A DNA stretch of 64,000 bases from Psococerastis gibbosa (GCA_963971405.1 OZ020487.1:19515371-19579370); one strand, 5' to 3'; shown: positions 25,187-39,786, numbered from the stretch's first letter. Notes: generated by a model from the letters alone, not told the origin. Made by a program: numbers and translations.

Positions 25187-26490
25187 GACACCTATATCTT
25201 TTTAAAACCTTTAAAAAAAATAAAATAAGTAAATAGCTATTTTTCTTATTCTTGTCGAATGAATTTTTTTTAGCCACATTTACACCGATGAACACGCAGG
25301 AGCAATTGCTCAATGTTATGTACAACACATTGAGCCAAAATAAGCAAAATTAAGACACCTATATCTTTTTAAAACCTTTAAAAAAAATAAAATAAGTAAA
25401 TAGCTATTTTTCGTATTCTTGTCGAATGAATTTTTTGTAGCTACATTTACACCGATGAACACGCTGGAGCAATTGCCTAATGTTAGATACAGTACAATGA
25501 GCCAAAATAAGCAAAATTTAGACACCTATATCTTTTTAAAACCTTTAAAAAAAATAAAATAAGTAATTAGCTATTTTTCGTATTCTTGTCGAACGAATTT
25601 TTTTTAGCTACATTTACACCGATGAACACGCAGGAGCAATTGCTCAATGTTAAGTACAATACATTGAGCCAAAATAAGCAAAATAAAGACACACTCATAT
25701 CATATCAAGACCTTTAAAAAAAAAATAAGTATATAGCTATTTTTCGTATTCTTGTCGAATGAATTTTTTGTAGCTACATTTACACCGATGAACACGCTGG
25801 AGCAATTGCCTAATGTTAGATACAGTACAATGAGCCAAAATTAGCAAAATTAAGACACCTATATCTTTTTATAACCTTAAAAAAAAATAAAATAAGTAAA
25901 TAGCTATTTTTCTTATTCTTGTCGAATGAATTTTTTTCAGCTACATTTACACCGATGAACACGCAGGAGCAATTGCTCAATGTTAAGTACAATACAATGA
26001 GCCAAAATAAGCAAAATTAAGACACTCATATCATATCAAGACCTTTAAAAAAAAAAATAAGTATATAGCTATTTTTCGTATTCTTGTCGAATGAATTTTT
26101 TGTAGCTACATTTACACCGATGAACACGCTGGAGCAATTGCCTAATGTTAGATACAGTACAATGAGCCAAAATAAGCAAAATTTAGACACCTATATCTTT
26201 TTAAAACCTTTAAAAAAAATAAAATAAGTAATTAGCTATTTTTCTTATTCTTGTCGAATGAATTTTTTTCAGCTACATTTACACCGATGAACACGCAGGA
26301 GCAATTGCTCAATGTTATGTACAATACAATGAGCCAAAAAAATAAAATAAGTTTTTAGTATAATAATAAATAAGTATTTTTCTTATTCTTGTCGAATGAA
26401 TTTTTTTTAGCCACATTTACACCGATGAACACGCAGGAACAATTGCTCAATGTTAAGTACAATACAATGAGCCAAAATTAGCAAAATTAA
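25187..26490 (+). repeat. 1,897-bp repeat, copy 2 (partial, 8 monomers)
   Basis: Matches copy 1 at an offset of 1,897 bp, including the GACACACTCATATC unit near 25688 and the fused-monomer deletion. Homology is interrupted at about 26352 by a short filler sequence found nowhere else in the window. Confidence 0.87.
26351..26376 (+). other. Short non-satellite filler inside a fused monomer
   Basis: Where other units read AATAAGTAAATAGCTATTTTT, this one has about 24 bp of unrelated AT-rich sequence including AGTATAATAATAAATAAG before rejoining at ATTTTTCTTATTC. The net gain is 15 bp. It is the only stretch in the window I could not align to the monomer. It looks like repair filler or a small TAA-type slippage expansion; no gene or mobile element is visible. 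Confidence 0.82.
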
Positions 26491-28160
26491 GACACCTATA
26501 TCTTTTTAAAACCTTTAAAAAAAATAAAATAAGTAAATAGCTATTTTTCTTATTCTTGTCGAATGAATTTTTTTCAGCTACATTTACACCGATGAACACG
26601 CAGGAGCAATTGCTCAATGTTAAGTACAATACAATGAGCCAAAATAAGCAAAATTAAGACACTCATATCATATCAAGACCTTTAAAAAATAAAATAAGTA
26701 AATAGCTATTTTTCTTATTCTTGTCGAATGAATTTTTTTTAGCCACATTTACGCCGATGAACACGCAGGAACAATTGCTCAGTGTTAAGAACAATACAAT
26801 GAGCCAAAATAAGCAAAATTAAGACACCTATATCTTTTTAAAACCTTTAAAAAAAATAAAATAAGTAATTAGCTATTTTTCGTATTCTTGCCGTGTGAAT
26901 TTTTTTAAGCTACATTTACACCGATGAACACGCAGGAGCAATTGCTCAATGTTAAGTACAATACATGGAGCCAAAATAAGCAAAATAAAGACACCTATAT
27001 CTTTTTAAAACCTTTAAAAAAAAAAAATAAGTAAATAGCTATTTTTCTTATTCTTGTCGAATGAATTTTTTTTAGCCACATTTACACCGATGAACACGCA
27101 GGAACAATTGCTCAATGTTAAGTACAATACAATAAGCAATAAGCAACAATAAGCAAAATAAAGACACCTATATCTTTTTAAAACCTTTAAAAAAAAAAAA
27201 TAAGTATATAGCTATTTTTCGTATTCTTGTCGAATGAATTTTTTGTAGCTACATTTACACCGATGAACACGCTGGAGCAATTGCATAATGTTAGATACAA
27301 TACAATGAGCCAAAAAAAGCAAAATTAAGACACCTATATCTTTTTAAAACCTTTAAAAAAAATAAAATAAGTAATTAGCTATTTTTCGTATTCTTGCCGT
27401 ATGAATTTTTTTAAGCTACATTTACACCGATGAACACGCAGGAGCAATTGCTCAATGTTATGTACAATACATTGAGCCAAAATAAGCAAAATTAAGACAC
27501 CTATATCTTTTTAAAACCTTTAAAAAAAATAAAATAAGTAAATAGCTATTTTTCGTATTCTTGTCGAATGAATTTTTTGTAGCTACATTTACACCGATGA
27601 ACACGCTGGAGCAATTGCCTAATGTTAGATACAGTACAATGAGCCAAAATAAGCAAAATTTAGACACCTATATCTTTTTAAAACCTTTAAAAAAAATAAA
27701 ATAAGTAATTAGCTATTTTTCGTATTCTTTCCGTATGAATTTTTTTAAGCTACATTTACACCGATGAACACGCAGGAGCAATTGCTCAATGTTAAGTACA
27801 ATACATTGAGCCAAAATAAGCAAAATAAAGACACCTATATCTTTTTAAAACCTTTAAAAAAAATAAAATAAGTAAATAGCTATTTTTCTTATTCTTGTCG
27901 AACGAATTTTTTTTAGCTACATTTACACCGATGAACACGCAGGAGCAATTGCTCAATGTTAAGTACAATACAATGAGCCAAAATAAGCAAAATAAAGACA
28001 CTCATATCATATCAAGACCTTTAAAAAAAAAATAAGTATATAGCTATTTTTCGTATTCTTGTCGAATGAATTTTTTGTAGCTACATTTACACCGATGAAC
28101 ACGCTGGAGCAATTGCCTAATGTTAGATACAGTACAATGAGCCAAAATAAGCAAAATTAA
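26491..28160 (+). repeat. Mixed HOR segment (10 monomers)
   Basis: Order approximately C, D/B chimera (26658), A (GTGTGAATT variant, 26823), B (26990, with a small duplication at its end), an E-like chimera (27163), A, E, A, C, D. The part from 27329 repeats 22124 onward at an offset of 5,205 bp. The GTGTTAAGAAC variant of class B first appears here, near 26780. Confidence 0.8.
27121..27162 (+). repeat. Micro-duplication of AATAAGC at a monomer end
   Basis: The normal end AATGAGCCAAAATAAGC is replaced by AATAAGCAATAAGCAACAATAAGC with three AATAAGC copies (written here in parts: AATAAGC, AATAAGC, AACAATAAGC). The unit is 173 bp, about 7 bp longer than similar B units. It looks like a local slippage event and was seen once. 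Confidence 0.85.
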
Positions 28161-29819
28161 GACACCTATATCTTTTTAAAACCTTTAAAAAAAATAAAAT
28201 AAGTAATTAGCTATTTTTCGTATTCTTGCCGTATGAATTTTTTTAAGCTTCATTTACACCGATGAACACGCAAGAGCAATTGCTGAATGTTAAGTACAAT
28301 ACATTGAGCCAAAATAAGCAAAATAAAGACACCTATATCTTTTTAAAACCTTTAAAAAAAATAAAATAAGTAAATAGCTATTTTTCTTATTCTTGTCGAA
28401 TGAATTTTTATTAGCCACATTTACACCGATGAACACGCAAGAACAATTGCTCAATGTTAAGTACAATACAATGAGCCAAAATAAGCAAAATTAAGACACC
28501 TATATTTTTTTAAAACCTTTAAAAAAAATAAAATAAGTAAATAGCTATTTTTCTTATTCTTGTCGAATGAATTTTTTTTAGCTACATTTACACCGATGAA
28601 CACGCAGGAGCAATTGCTCAATGTTAAGTGCAATACAGTGAGCCAAAATAAGCAAAATTAAGACACTCATATCATATCAAGACCTTTAAAAAAAAAATAA
28701 GTATATAGCTATTTTTCGTATTCTTGTCGAATGAATTTTTTTAAGCTTCATTTACACCGATGAACACGCAAGAGCAATTGCTGAATGTTAAGTACAATAC
28801 AATGAGCCAAAATAAGCAAAATTAAGACACCTATATCTTTTTAAAACCTTTAAAAAAAATAAAATAAGTAAATAGCTATTTTTCTTATTCTTGTCGAATG
28901 AATTTTTTTTAGCTACATTTACACCGATGAACACGCAGGAGCAATTGGTCAATGTTAAGTACGATACATTGAGCCAAAATAAGCAAAATTAAGACACTCA
29001 TATCATATCAAGACCTTTAAAAAAAAAAATAAGTATATAGCTATTTTTCGTATTCTTGTCGAATGAATTTTTTGTAGCTACATTTACACCGATGAACACG
29101 CTGGAGCAATTGCATAATGTTAGTTACAATACAATGAGCCAAAAAAAGCAAAATTAAGACACCTATATCTTTTTAATACCTTTAAAAAAAATAAAATAAG
29201 TAATTAGCTATTTTTCGTATTCTTGCCGTATGAATTTTTTTAAGCTATATTTACACCGATGAACACGCAGGAGCAATTGCTCAATGTTAAGTACAATACA
29301 TTGAGCCAAAATAAGCAAAATAAAGACACCTATATCTTTTTAAAACCTTTAAAAAAAAATAAGTAAATAGCTATTTTTCTTATTCTTGTCGAATGAATTT
29401 TTTTTAGCCACATTTACGCCGATGAACACGCAGGAACAATTTCTCAGTGTTAAGAACAATACAATGAGCCAAAATAAGCAAAATTAAGACACCTATATCT
29501 TTTTAAAAACTTTAAAAAAAATAAAATAAGCAAATAGCTATTTTTCTTATTCTTGTCGAATGAATTTTTTTTAGCTACATTTACACCGATGAACACGCAG
29601 GAGCAATAGATCAATGTTAAGTACAATACAATGAGCCAAAATAAGCAAAATTAAGACACTCATATCATATCAAGACCTTTAAAAAAAAAAATAAGTATAT
29701 AGCTATTTTTCGTATTCTTGTCGAATGAATTTTTTGTAGCTACATTTACACCGATGAACACGCTGGAGCAATTGCCTAATGTTAGATACAGTACAATGAG
29801 CCAAAATAAGCAAAATTAA
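28161..29819 (+). repeat. 1,659-bp 10-mer HOR, copy 1
   Basis: Order A' B C D/A' C D A B C D. Private markers GAATTTTTATTAGCC (near 28402), CAATTTCTCAG (near 29440) and GAGCAATAGATC (29601) recur in the next copy at exactly 1,659 bp. The D/A' chimera is at 28662-28825. Confidence 0.92.
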
Positions 29820-31478
29820 GACACCTATATCTTTTTAAAACCTTTAAAAAAAATAAAATAAGTAATTAGCTATTTTTCGTATTCTTGCCGTATGAATTTT
29901 TTTAAGCTTCATTTACACCGATGAACACGCAAGAGCAATTGCTGAATGTTAAGTACAATACATTGAGCCAAAATAAGCAAAATAAAGACACCTATATCTT
30001 TTTAAAACCTTTAAAAAAAATAAAATAAGTAAATAGCTATTTTTCTTATTCTTGTCGAATGAATTTTTATTAGCCACATTTACACCGATGAACACGCAAG
30101 AACAATTGCTCAATGTTAAGTACAATACAATGAGCCAAAATAAGCAAAATTAAGACACCTATATCTTTTTAAAACCTTTAAAAAAAATAAAATAAGTAAA
30201 TAGCTATTTTTCTTATTCTTGTCGAATGAATTTTTTTTAGCTACATTTACACCGATGAACACGCAGGAGCAATTGCTCAATGTTAAGTGCAATACAGTGA
30301 GCCAAAATAAGCAAAATTAAGACACTCATATCATATCAAGACCTTTAAAAAAAAAATAAGTATATAGCTATTTTTCGTATTCTTGTCGAATGAATTTTTT
30401 TAAGCTTCATTTACACCGATGAACACGCAAGAGCAATTGCTGAATGTTAAGTACAATACAATGAGCCAAAATAAGCAAAATTAAGACACCTATATCTTTT
30501 TAAAACCTTTAAAAAAAATAAAATAAGTAAATAGCTATTTTTCTTATTCTTGTCGAATGAATTTTTTTTAGCTACATTTACACCGATGAACACGCAGGAG
30601 CAATTGGTCAATGTTAAGTACGATACATTGAGCCAAAATAAGCAAAATTAAGACACTCATATCATATCAAGACCTTTAAAAAAAAAAATAAGTATATAGC
30701 TATTTTTCGTATTCTTGTCGAATGAATTTTTTGTAGCTACATTTACACCGATGAACACGCTGGAGCAATTGCATAATGTTAGTTACAATACAATGAGCCA
30801 AAAAAAGCAAAATTAAGACACCTATATCTTTTTAATACCTTTAAAAAAAATAAAATAAGTAATTAGCTATTTTTCGTATTCTTGCCGTATGAATTTTTTT
30901 AAGCTATATTTACACCGATGAACACGCAGGAGCAATTGCTCAATGTTAAGTACAATACATTGAGCCAAAATAAGCAAAATAAAGACACCTATATCTTTTT
31001 AAAACCTTTAAAAAAAAATAAGTAAATAGCTATTTTTCTTATTCTTGTCGAATGAATTTTTTTTAGCCACATTTACGCCGATGAACACGCAGGAACAATT
31101 TCTCAGTGTTAAGAACAATACAATGAGCCAAAATAAGCAAAATTAAGACACCTATATCTTTTTAAAAACTTTAAAAAAAATAAAATAAGCAAATAGCTAT
31201 TTTTCTTATTCTTGTCGAATGAATTTTTTTTAGCTACATTTACACCGATGAACACGCAGGAGCAATAGATCAATGTTAAGTACAATACAATGAGCCAAAA
31301 TAAGCAAAATTAAGACACTCATATCATATCAAGACCTTTAAAAAAAAAAATAAGTATATAGCTATTTTTCGTATTCTTGTCGAATGAATTTTTTGTAGCT
31401 ACATTTACACCGATGAACACGCTGGAGCAATTGCCTAATGTTAGATACAATACAATGAGCCAAAATAAGCAAAATTAA
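29820..31478 (+). repeat. 1,659-bp 10-mer HOR, copy 2
   Basis: Same ten units and the same private markers as the preceding copy, with only a few differences seen by eye (for example TATATTTTTTTA near 28503 in copy 1 against TATATCTTTTTA here). The next unit at 31479 is A rather than A', ending the tandem pair. Confidence 0.92.
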
Positions 31479-32143
31479 GACACCTATATCTTTTTAAAAC
31501 CTTTAAAAAAAATAAAATAAGTAATTAGCTATTTTTCGTATTCTTGCCGTATGAATTTTTTTAAGCTACATTTACACCGATGAACACGCAGGAGCAATTG
31601 CTCAATGTTAAGTACAATACTTGGAGCCAAAATAAGCAAAATAAAGACACCTATATCTTTTTAAAACCTTTAAAAAAAAAAAATAAGTAAATAGCTATTT
31701 TTCTTATTCTTGTCGAATGAATTTTTTTTAGCCACATTTACACCGATGAACACGCAGGAACAATTGCTCAATGTTAAGTACAATACAATGAGCCAAAATT
31801 AGCAAAATTAAGACACCTATATCTTTTTAAAACCTTTAAAAAAAATAAAATAAGTAAATAGCTATTTTTCTTATTCTTGTCGAATGAATTTTTTTCAGCT
31901 ACATTTACACCGATGAACACGCAGGAGCAATTGCTCAATGTTAAGTACAATACAATGAGCCAAAATAAGCAAAATTAAGACACTCATATCATATCAAGAC
32001 CTTTAAAAAAAAAAATAAGTATATAGCTATTTTTCGTATTCTTGTCGAATGAATTTTTTGTAGCTACATTTACACCGATGAACACGCTGGAGCAATTGCC
32101 TAATGTTAGATACAGTACAGTGAGCCAAAATAAGCAAAATTAA
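31479..32143 (+). repeat. Minimal A-B-C-D tetramer (665 bp)
   Basis: Four units in order A (31479), B (31646), C (about 31812) and D (31979), followed by another A at 32144. It is the cleanest example of the four-unit order underlying the array. The same 665-bp step appears as the size difference between larger units elsewhere, for example 3,493 versus 2,828 bp at the left end. Confidence 0.88.
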
Positions 32144-33971
32144 GACACCTATATCTTTTTAATACCTTTAAAAAAAATAAAATAAGTAATTAGCTATTTT
32201 TCGTATTCTTGCCGTATGAATTTTTTTAAGCTATATTTACACCGATGAACACGCAGGAGCAATTGCTCAATGTTAAGTACAATACATTGAGCCAAAATAA
32301 GCAAAATAAAGACACCTATATCTTTTTAAAACCTTTAAAAAAAAATAAGTAAATAGCTATTTTTCTTATTCTTGTCGAATGAATTTTTTTTAGCCACATT
32401 TACGCCGATGAACACGCAGGAACAATTGCTCAGTGTTAAGAACAATACAATGAGCCAAAATAAGCAAAATTAAGACACCTATATCTTTTTAAAACCTTTA
32501 AAAAAAATAAAATAAGTAAATAGCTATTTTTCTTATTCTTGTCGAATGAATTTTTTTTAGCCACATTTACGCCGATGAACACGCAGGAACAATTGCTCAG
32601 TGTTAAGAACAATACAATGAGCCAAAATAAGCAAAATTAAGACACCTATATCTTTTTAAAACCTTTAAAAAAAATAAAATAAGTAATTAGCTATTTTTCG
32701 TATTCTTGCCGTGTGAATTTTTTTAAGCTACATTTACACCGATGAACACGCAGGAGCAATTGCTCAATGTTAAGTACAATACATGGAGCCAAAATAAGCA
32801 AAATAAAGACACCTATATCTTTTTAAAACCTTTAAAAAAAAAAAATAAGTAAATAGCTATTTTTCTTATTCTTGTCGAATGAATTTTTTTTAGCCACATT
32901 TACACCGATGAACACGCAGGAACAATTGCTCAATGTTAAGTACAATACAATGAGCCAAAATTAGCAAAATTAAGACACCTATATCTTTTTGAAACCTTTA
33001 AAAAAAATAAAATAAGTAAATAGTTATTTTTCTTATTCTTGTCGAATGAATTTTTTTCAGCTACATTTACACCGATGAACACGCAGGAGCAATTGCTCAA
33101 TGTTAAGTACAATACAATGAGCCACAATAAGCAAAATTAAGACACTCATATCATATCAAGACCTTTAAAAAAAAAAATAAGTATATAGCTATTTTTCGTA
33201 TTCTTGTCGAATGAATTTTTTGTAGCTACATTTACACCGATGAACACGCTGGAGCAATTGCCTAATGTTAGATACAGTACAGTGAGCCAAAATAAGCAAA
33301 ATTAAGACACCTATATCTTTTTAAAACCTTTAAAAAAAAATAAAATAAGTAATTAGCTATTTTTCGTATTCTTGCCGTATGAATTTTTTTAAGCTTCATT
33401 TACACCGATGAACACGAAGGAGCAATTGCTCAATGTTAAGTACAATACAATGAGCCAAAATAAGCAAAATAAAGGCACCTATATCTTTTTAAAACCTTTA
33501 AAAAAAATAAAATAAGTAAATAGCTATTTTTCTTATTCTTGTCGAATGAATTTTTTTAGCCACATTTACACCGACGAACACGCAAGAACAATTGCTCAAT
33601 GTTAAGTACAATACAATGAGCCAAAATAAGCAAAATTAAGACACCTATATCTTTTTAAAACCTTTAAAAAAAATAAAATAAGTAAATAGCTATTTTTCTT
33701 ATTCTTGTCGAATGAATTTTTTTTAGCTACATTTACACCGATGAACACGCAGGAGCAATTGGTCAATGTTAAGTACGATACATTGAGCCAAAATAAGCAA
33801 AATTAAGACACTCATATCATATCAAGACCTTTAAAAAAAAAAATAAGTATATAGCTATTTTTCGTATTCTTGTCGAATGAATTTTTTGTAGCTACATTTA
33901 CACCGATGAACCCGCTGGAGCAATTGCATAATGTTAGATACAGTACAGTGAGCCAAAATAAGCAAAATTAA
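32144..33971 (+). repeat. 1,827-bp 11-mer HOR, copy 1
   Basis: Order A B B A B C D A' B C D. Markers shared with copy 2 are GAGCCACAATAAGC near 33121, TAGTTATTTTT near 33022, ATCTTTTTGAAACC near 32985, and GATGAACCCGC at 33905. The first GAAGGAGC-type A' unit of the window is here, near 33417. Confidence 0.9.
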
Positions 33972-35798
33972 GACACCTATATCTTTTTAATACCTTTAAA
34001 AAAAATAAAATAAGTAATTAGCTATTTTTCGTATTCTTGCCGTATGAATTTTTTTAAGCTATATTTACACCGATGAACACGCAGGAGCAATTGCTCAATG
34101 TTAAGTACAATACATTGAGCCAAAATAAGCAAAATAAAGACACCTATATCTTTTTAAAACCTTTAAAAAAAAATAAGTAAATAGCTATTTTTCTTATTCT
34201 TGTCGAATGAATTTTTTTTAGCCACATTTACGCCGATGAACACGCAGGAACAATTGCTCAGTGTTAAGAACAATACAATGAGCCAAAATAAGCAAAATTA
34301 AGACACCTATATCTTTTTAAAACCTTTAAAAAAAATAAAATAAGTAAATAGCTATTTTTCTTATTCTTGTCGAATGAATTTTTTTTAGCCACATTTACGC
34401 CGATGAACACGCAGGAACAATTGCTCAGTGTTAAGAACAATACAATGAGCCACAATAAGCAAAATTAAGACACCTATATCTTTTTAAAACCTTTAAAAAA
34501 AATAAAATAAGTAATTAGCTATTTTTCGTATTCTTGCCGTGTGAATTTTTTTAAGCTACATTTACACCGATGAACACGCAGGAGCAATTGCTCAATGTTA
34601 AGTACAATACATGGAGCCAAAATAAGCAAAATAAAGACACCTATATCTTTTTAAAACCTTTAAAAAAAAAAATAAGTAAATAGCTATTTTTCTTATTCTT
34701 GTCGAATGAATTTTTTTTAGCCACATTTACACCGATGAACACGCAGGAACAATTGCTCAATGTTAAGTACAATACAATGAGCCAAAATTAGCAAAATTAA
34801 GACACCTATATCTTTTTGAAACCTTTAAAAAAAATAAAATAAGTAAATAGTTATTTTTCTTATTCTTGTCGAATGAATTTTTTTCAGCTACATTTACACC
34901 GATGAACACGCAGGAGCAATTGCTCAATGTTAAGTACAATACAATGAGCCACAATAAGCAAAATTAAGACACTCATATCATATCAAGACCTTTAAAAAAA
35001 AAAATAAGTATATAGCTATTTTTCGTATTCTTGTCGAATGAATTTTTTGTAGCTACATTTACACCGATGAACACGCTGGAGCAATTGCCTAATGTTAGAT
35101 ACAGTACAGTGAGCCAAAATAAGCAAAATTAAGACACCTATATCTTTTTAAAACCTTTAAAAAAAAATAAAATAAGTAATTAGCTATTTTTCGTATTCTT
35201 GCCGTATGAATTTTTTTAAGCTTCATTTACACCGATGAACACGAAGGAGCAATTGCTCAATGTTAAGTACAATACATTGAGCCAAAATAAGCAAAATAAA
35301 GGCACCTATATCTTTTTAAAACCTTTAAAAAAAATAAAATAAGTAAATAGCTATTTTTCTTATTCTTGTCGAATGAATTTTTTTAGCCACATTTACACCG
35401 ATGAACACGCAAGAACAATTGCTCAATGTTAAGTACAATACAATGAGCCAAAATAAGCAAAATTAAGACACCTATATCTTTTTAAAACCTTTAAAAAAAA
35501 TAAAATAAGTAAATAGCTATTTTTCTTATTCTTGTCGAATGAATTTTTTTTAGCTACATTTACACCGATGAACACGCAGGAGCAATTGGTCAATGTTAAG
35601 TACGATACATTGAGCCAAAATAAGCAAAATTAAGACACTCATATCATATCAAGACCTTTAAAAAAAAAAATAAGTATATAGCTATTTTTCGTATTCTTGT
35701 CGAATGAATTTTTTGTAGCTACATTTACACCGATGAACCCGCTGGAGCAATTGCATAATGTTAGATACAATACAATGAGCCAAAAAAAGCAAAATTAA
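33972..35798 (+). repeat. 1,827-bp 11-mer HOR, copy 2
   Basis: Repeats the same eleven units; GATGAACCCGC recurs at 35732, exactly 1,827 bp after copy 1. Small differences such as CGACGAACAC, present only in copy 1 near 33573, show that the copies have begun to diverge. Confidence 0.9.
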
Positions 35799-37961
35799 GA
35801 CACCTATATCTTTTTAATACCTTTAAAAAAAATAAAATAAGTAATTAGCTATTTTTCGTATTCTTGCCGTATGAATTTTTTTAAGCTATATTTACACCGA
35901 TGAACACGCAGGAGCAATTGCTCAATGTTAAGTACAATACAATGAGCCAAAATAAGCAAAATTAAGACACCAATATCTTTTTAAAACCTTTAAAAAAAAT
36001 AAAATAAGTAAATAGCTATTTTTCTTATTCTTGTCGAATGAATTTTTTTTAGCTACATTTACACCGATGAACACGCAGGAGCAATTGGTCAATGTTAAGT
36101 ACAAAACAATGAGCCAAAATAAGCAAAATTAAGACACTCATATCATATCAAGACCTTTAAAAAAAAAAATAAGTATATAGCTATTTTTCGAATTCTTGTC
36201 GAATGAATTTTTTGTAGCTACATTTACACCGATGAACACGCTGGAGCAATTGCCTAATGTTAGATACAATACAATGAGCCAAAATAAGCAAAATTAAGAC
36301 ACCTATTTTTTTTTAAAACCTTTAAAAAAAATAAAATAAGTAATTAGCTATTTTTCGTATTCTTGCCGTATGAATTTTTTTAAGCTACATTTACACCGAT
36401 GAACACGCAGGAGCAATTGCTCTATGTTAAGTACAATACATGGAGCCAAAATAAGCAAAATAAAGACACCTATATCTTTTTAAAACCTTTGAAAAAAAAA
36501 AATAAGTAAATAGCTATTTTTCTTATTCTTGTCGAATGAATTTTTTTTAGCCACATTTACACCGATGAACACGCAGGAACAATTGCTCAATGTTAAGTAC
36601 AATACAATGAGCCAAAATTAGCAAAATTAAGACACCTATATCTTTTTAAAACCTTTAAAAAAAATAAAATAAGTAAATAGCTATTTTTCTTATTCTTGTC
36701 GAATGAATTTTTTTCAGCTACATTTACACCGATGAACACGCAGGAGCAATTGCTCAATGTTAAGTACAATACAATGAGCCAAAATAAGCAAAATTAAGAC
36801 ACTCATATCATATCAAGACCTTTAAAAAAAAAAATAAGTATATAGCTATTTTTCGTATTCTTGTCGAATGAATTTTTTGTAGCTACATTTACACCGATGA
36901 ACACGCTGGAGCAATTGCCTAATGTTAGATACAGTACAGTGAGCCAAAATAAGCAAAATTAAGACACCTATATCTTTTTAAAACCTTTAAAAAAAAATAA
37001 AATAAGTAATTAGCTATTTTTCGTATTCTTGCCGTATGAATTTTTTTAAGCTTCATTTACACCGATGAACACGAAGGAGCAATTGCTCAATGTTAAGTAC
37101 AATACATTGAGCCAAAATAAGCAAAATAAAGGCACCTATATCTTTTTAAAACCTTTAAAAAAAATAAAATAAGTAAATAGCTATTTTTCTTATTCTTGTC
37201 GAATGAATTTTTTTTAGCCACATTTACACCGATGAACACGCAGGAACAATTGCTCAATGTTAAGTACAATACAATGAGCCAAAATTAGCAAAATTAAGAC
37301 ACCTATATCTTTTTAAAACCTTTAAAAAAAATAAAATAAGTAAATAGCTATTTTTCTTATTCTTGTCGAATGAATTTTTTTCAGCTACATTTACACCGAT
37401 GAACACGCAGGAGCAATTGCTCAATGTTAAGTACAATACAATGAGCCAAAATAAGCAAAATTAAGACACTCATATCATATCAAGACCTTTAAAAAAAAAA
37501 ATAAGTATATAGCTATTTTTCGTATTCTTGTCGAATGAATTTTTTGTAGCTACATTTACACCGATGAACACGCTGGAGCAATTGCCTAATGTTAGATACA
37601 GTACAGTGAGCCAAAATAAGCAAAATTAAGACACCTATATCTTTTTAAAACCTTTAAAAAAAATAAAATAAGTAAATAGCTATTTTTCTTATTCTTGTCG
37701 AATGAATTTTTTTTAGCTACATTTACACCGATGAACACGCAGGAGCAATTGGTCAATGTTAAGTACGATACATTGAGCCAAAATAAGCAAAATTAAGACA
37801 CTCATATCATATCAAGACCTTTAAAAAAAAAAATAAGTATATAGCTATTTTTCGTATTCTTGTCGAATGAATTTTTTGTAGCTACATTTACACCGATGAA
37901 CACGCTGGAGCAATTGCATAATGTTAGATACAATACAATGAGCCAAAAAAAGCAAAATTAA
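35799..37961 (+). repeat. Irregular HOR segment (13 monomers)
   Basis: Order approximately A C D A B C D A' B C D C D. It includes the first D unit with a GAATTC site (36190) and a C unit with CACCAATATC. The B C D trio at 36.46-36.96 kb is followed by a very similar trio after A', about 667 bp later. Confidence 0.8.
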
Positions 37962-39786
37962 GACACCTATATCTTTTTAATACCTTTAAAAAAAATAAAA
38001 TAAGTAATTAGCTATTTTTCGTATTCTTGCCGTATGAATTTTTTTAAGCTACATTTACACCGATGAACACGCAGGAGCAATTGCTCAATGTTAAGTACAA
38101 TACATTGAGCCAAAATAAGCAAAATAAAGACACCTATATCTTTTTAAAACCTTTAAAAAAAAATAAGTAAATAGCTATTTTTCTTATTCTTGTCGAATGA
38201 ATTTTTTTTAGCCACATTTACGCCGATGAACACGCAGGAACAATTGCTCAGTGTTAAGAACAATACAATGAGCCAAAATAAGCAAAATTAAGACACCTAT
38301 ATCTTTTTAAAAACTTTAAAAAAAATAAAATAAGCAAATAGCTATTTTTCTTATTCTTGTCGAATGAATTTTTTTTAGCTACATTTACACCGATGAACAC
38401 GCAGGAGCAATTGCTCAATGTTAAGTACAATACAATGAGCCAAAATAAGCAAAATTAAGACACTCATATCATATCAAGACCTTTAAAAAAAAATAAGTAT
38501 ATAGCTATTTTTCGTATTCTTGTCGAATGAATTTTTTGTAGCTACATTTACACCGATGAACACGCTGGAGCAATTGCCTAATGTTAGATACAATACAATG
38601 AGCCTAAATAAGCAAAATTAAGACACCTATATCTTTTTAAAACCTTTAAAAAAAATAAAATAAGTAATTAGCTATTTTTCGTATTCTTGCCGTATGAATT
38701 TTTTTAAGCTACATTTACACCGATGAACACGCAGGAGCAATTGCTCAATGTTAAGTACAATACTTGGAGCCAAAATAAGCAAAATAAAGACACCTATATC
38801 TTTTTAAAACCTTTAAAAAAAATAAAATAAGTAATTAGCTATTTTTCGTATTCTTGCCGTATGAATTTTTTTAAGCTACATTTACACCGATGAACACGCA
38901 GGAGCAATTGCTCAATGTTAAGTACAATACTTGGAGCCAAAATAAGCAAAATAAAGACACCTATATCTTTTTAAAACCTTTAAAAAAAAAAAATAAGTAA
39001 ATAGCTATTTTTCTTATTCTTGTCGAATGAATTTTTTTTAGCCACATTTACACCGATGAACACGCAGGAACAATTGCTCAATGTTAAGTACAATACAATG
39101 AGCCAAAATTAGCAAAATTAAGACACCTATATCTTTTTAAAACCTTTAAAAAAAATAAAATAAGTAAATAGCTATTTTTCTTATTCTTGTCGAATGAATT
39201 TTTTTCAGCTACATTTACACCGATGAACACGCAGGAGCAATTGCTCAATGTTAAGTACAATACAATGAGCCAAAATAAGCAAAATTAAGACACTCATATC
39301 ATATCAAGACCTTTAAAAAAAAAAATAAGTATATAGCTATTTTTCGTATTCTTGTCGAATGAATTTTTTGTAGCTACATTTACACCGATGAACACGCTGG
39401 AGCAATTGCCTAATGTTAGATACAGTACAGTGAGCCAAAATAAGCAAAATTAAGACACCTATATCTTTTTAAAACCTTTAAAAAAAAATAAAATAAGTAA
39501 TTAGCTATTTTTCGTATTCTTGCCGTATGAATTTTTTTAAGCTTCATTTACACCGATGAACACGAAGGAGCAATTGCTCAATGTTAAGTACAATACATTG
39601 AGCCAAAATAAGCAAAATTAAGACACTCATATCATATCAGGACCTTTAAAAAAAAAAATAAGTATATAGCTATTTTTCGTATTCTTGTCGAATGAATTTT
39701 TTGTAGCTACATTTACACCGATGAACACGCTGGAGCAATTGCATAATGTTAGATACAATACAATGAGCCAAAAAAAGCAAAATTAA
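37962..39786 (+). repeat. 1,825-bp 11-mer HOR, copy 1
   Basis: Order A B C D A A B C D A' D. Markers AGCCTAAATAAGC at 38601, a D unit with a short A-tract, and two consecutive A units ending TACTTGGAGCC all recur 1,825 bp later. The last D unit has ATCAGGACC. Confidence 0.88.

Noticed and set aside
26351-26376. The filler as a solo remnant of a mobile element
   Set aside because: It is about 24 bp, low-complexity AT, with no terminal structure or duplicated target. Repair filler or slippage explains it more simply.
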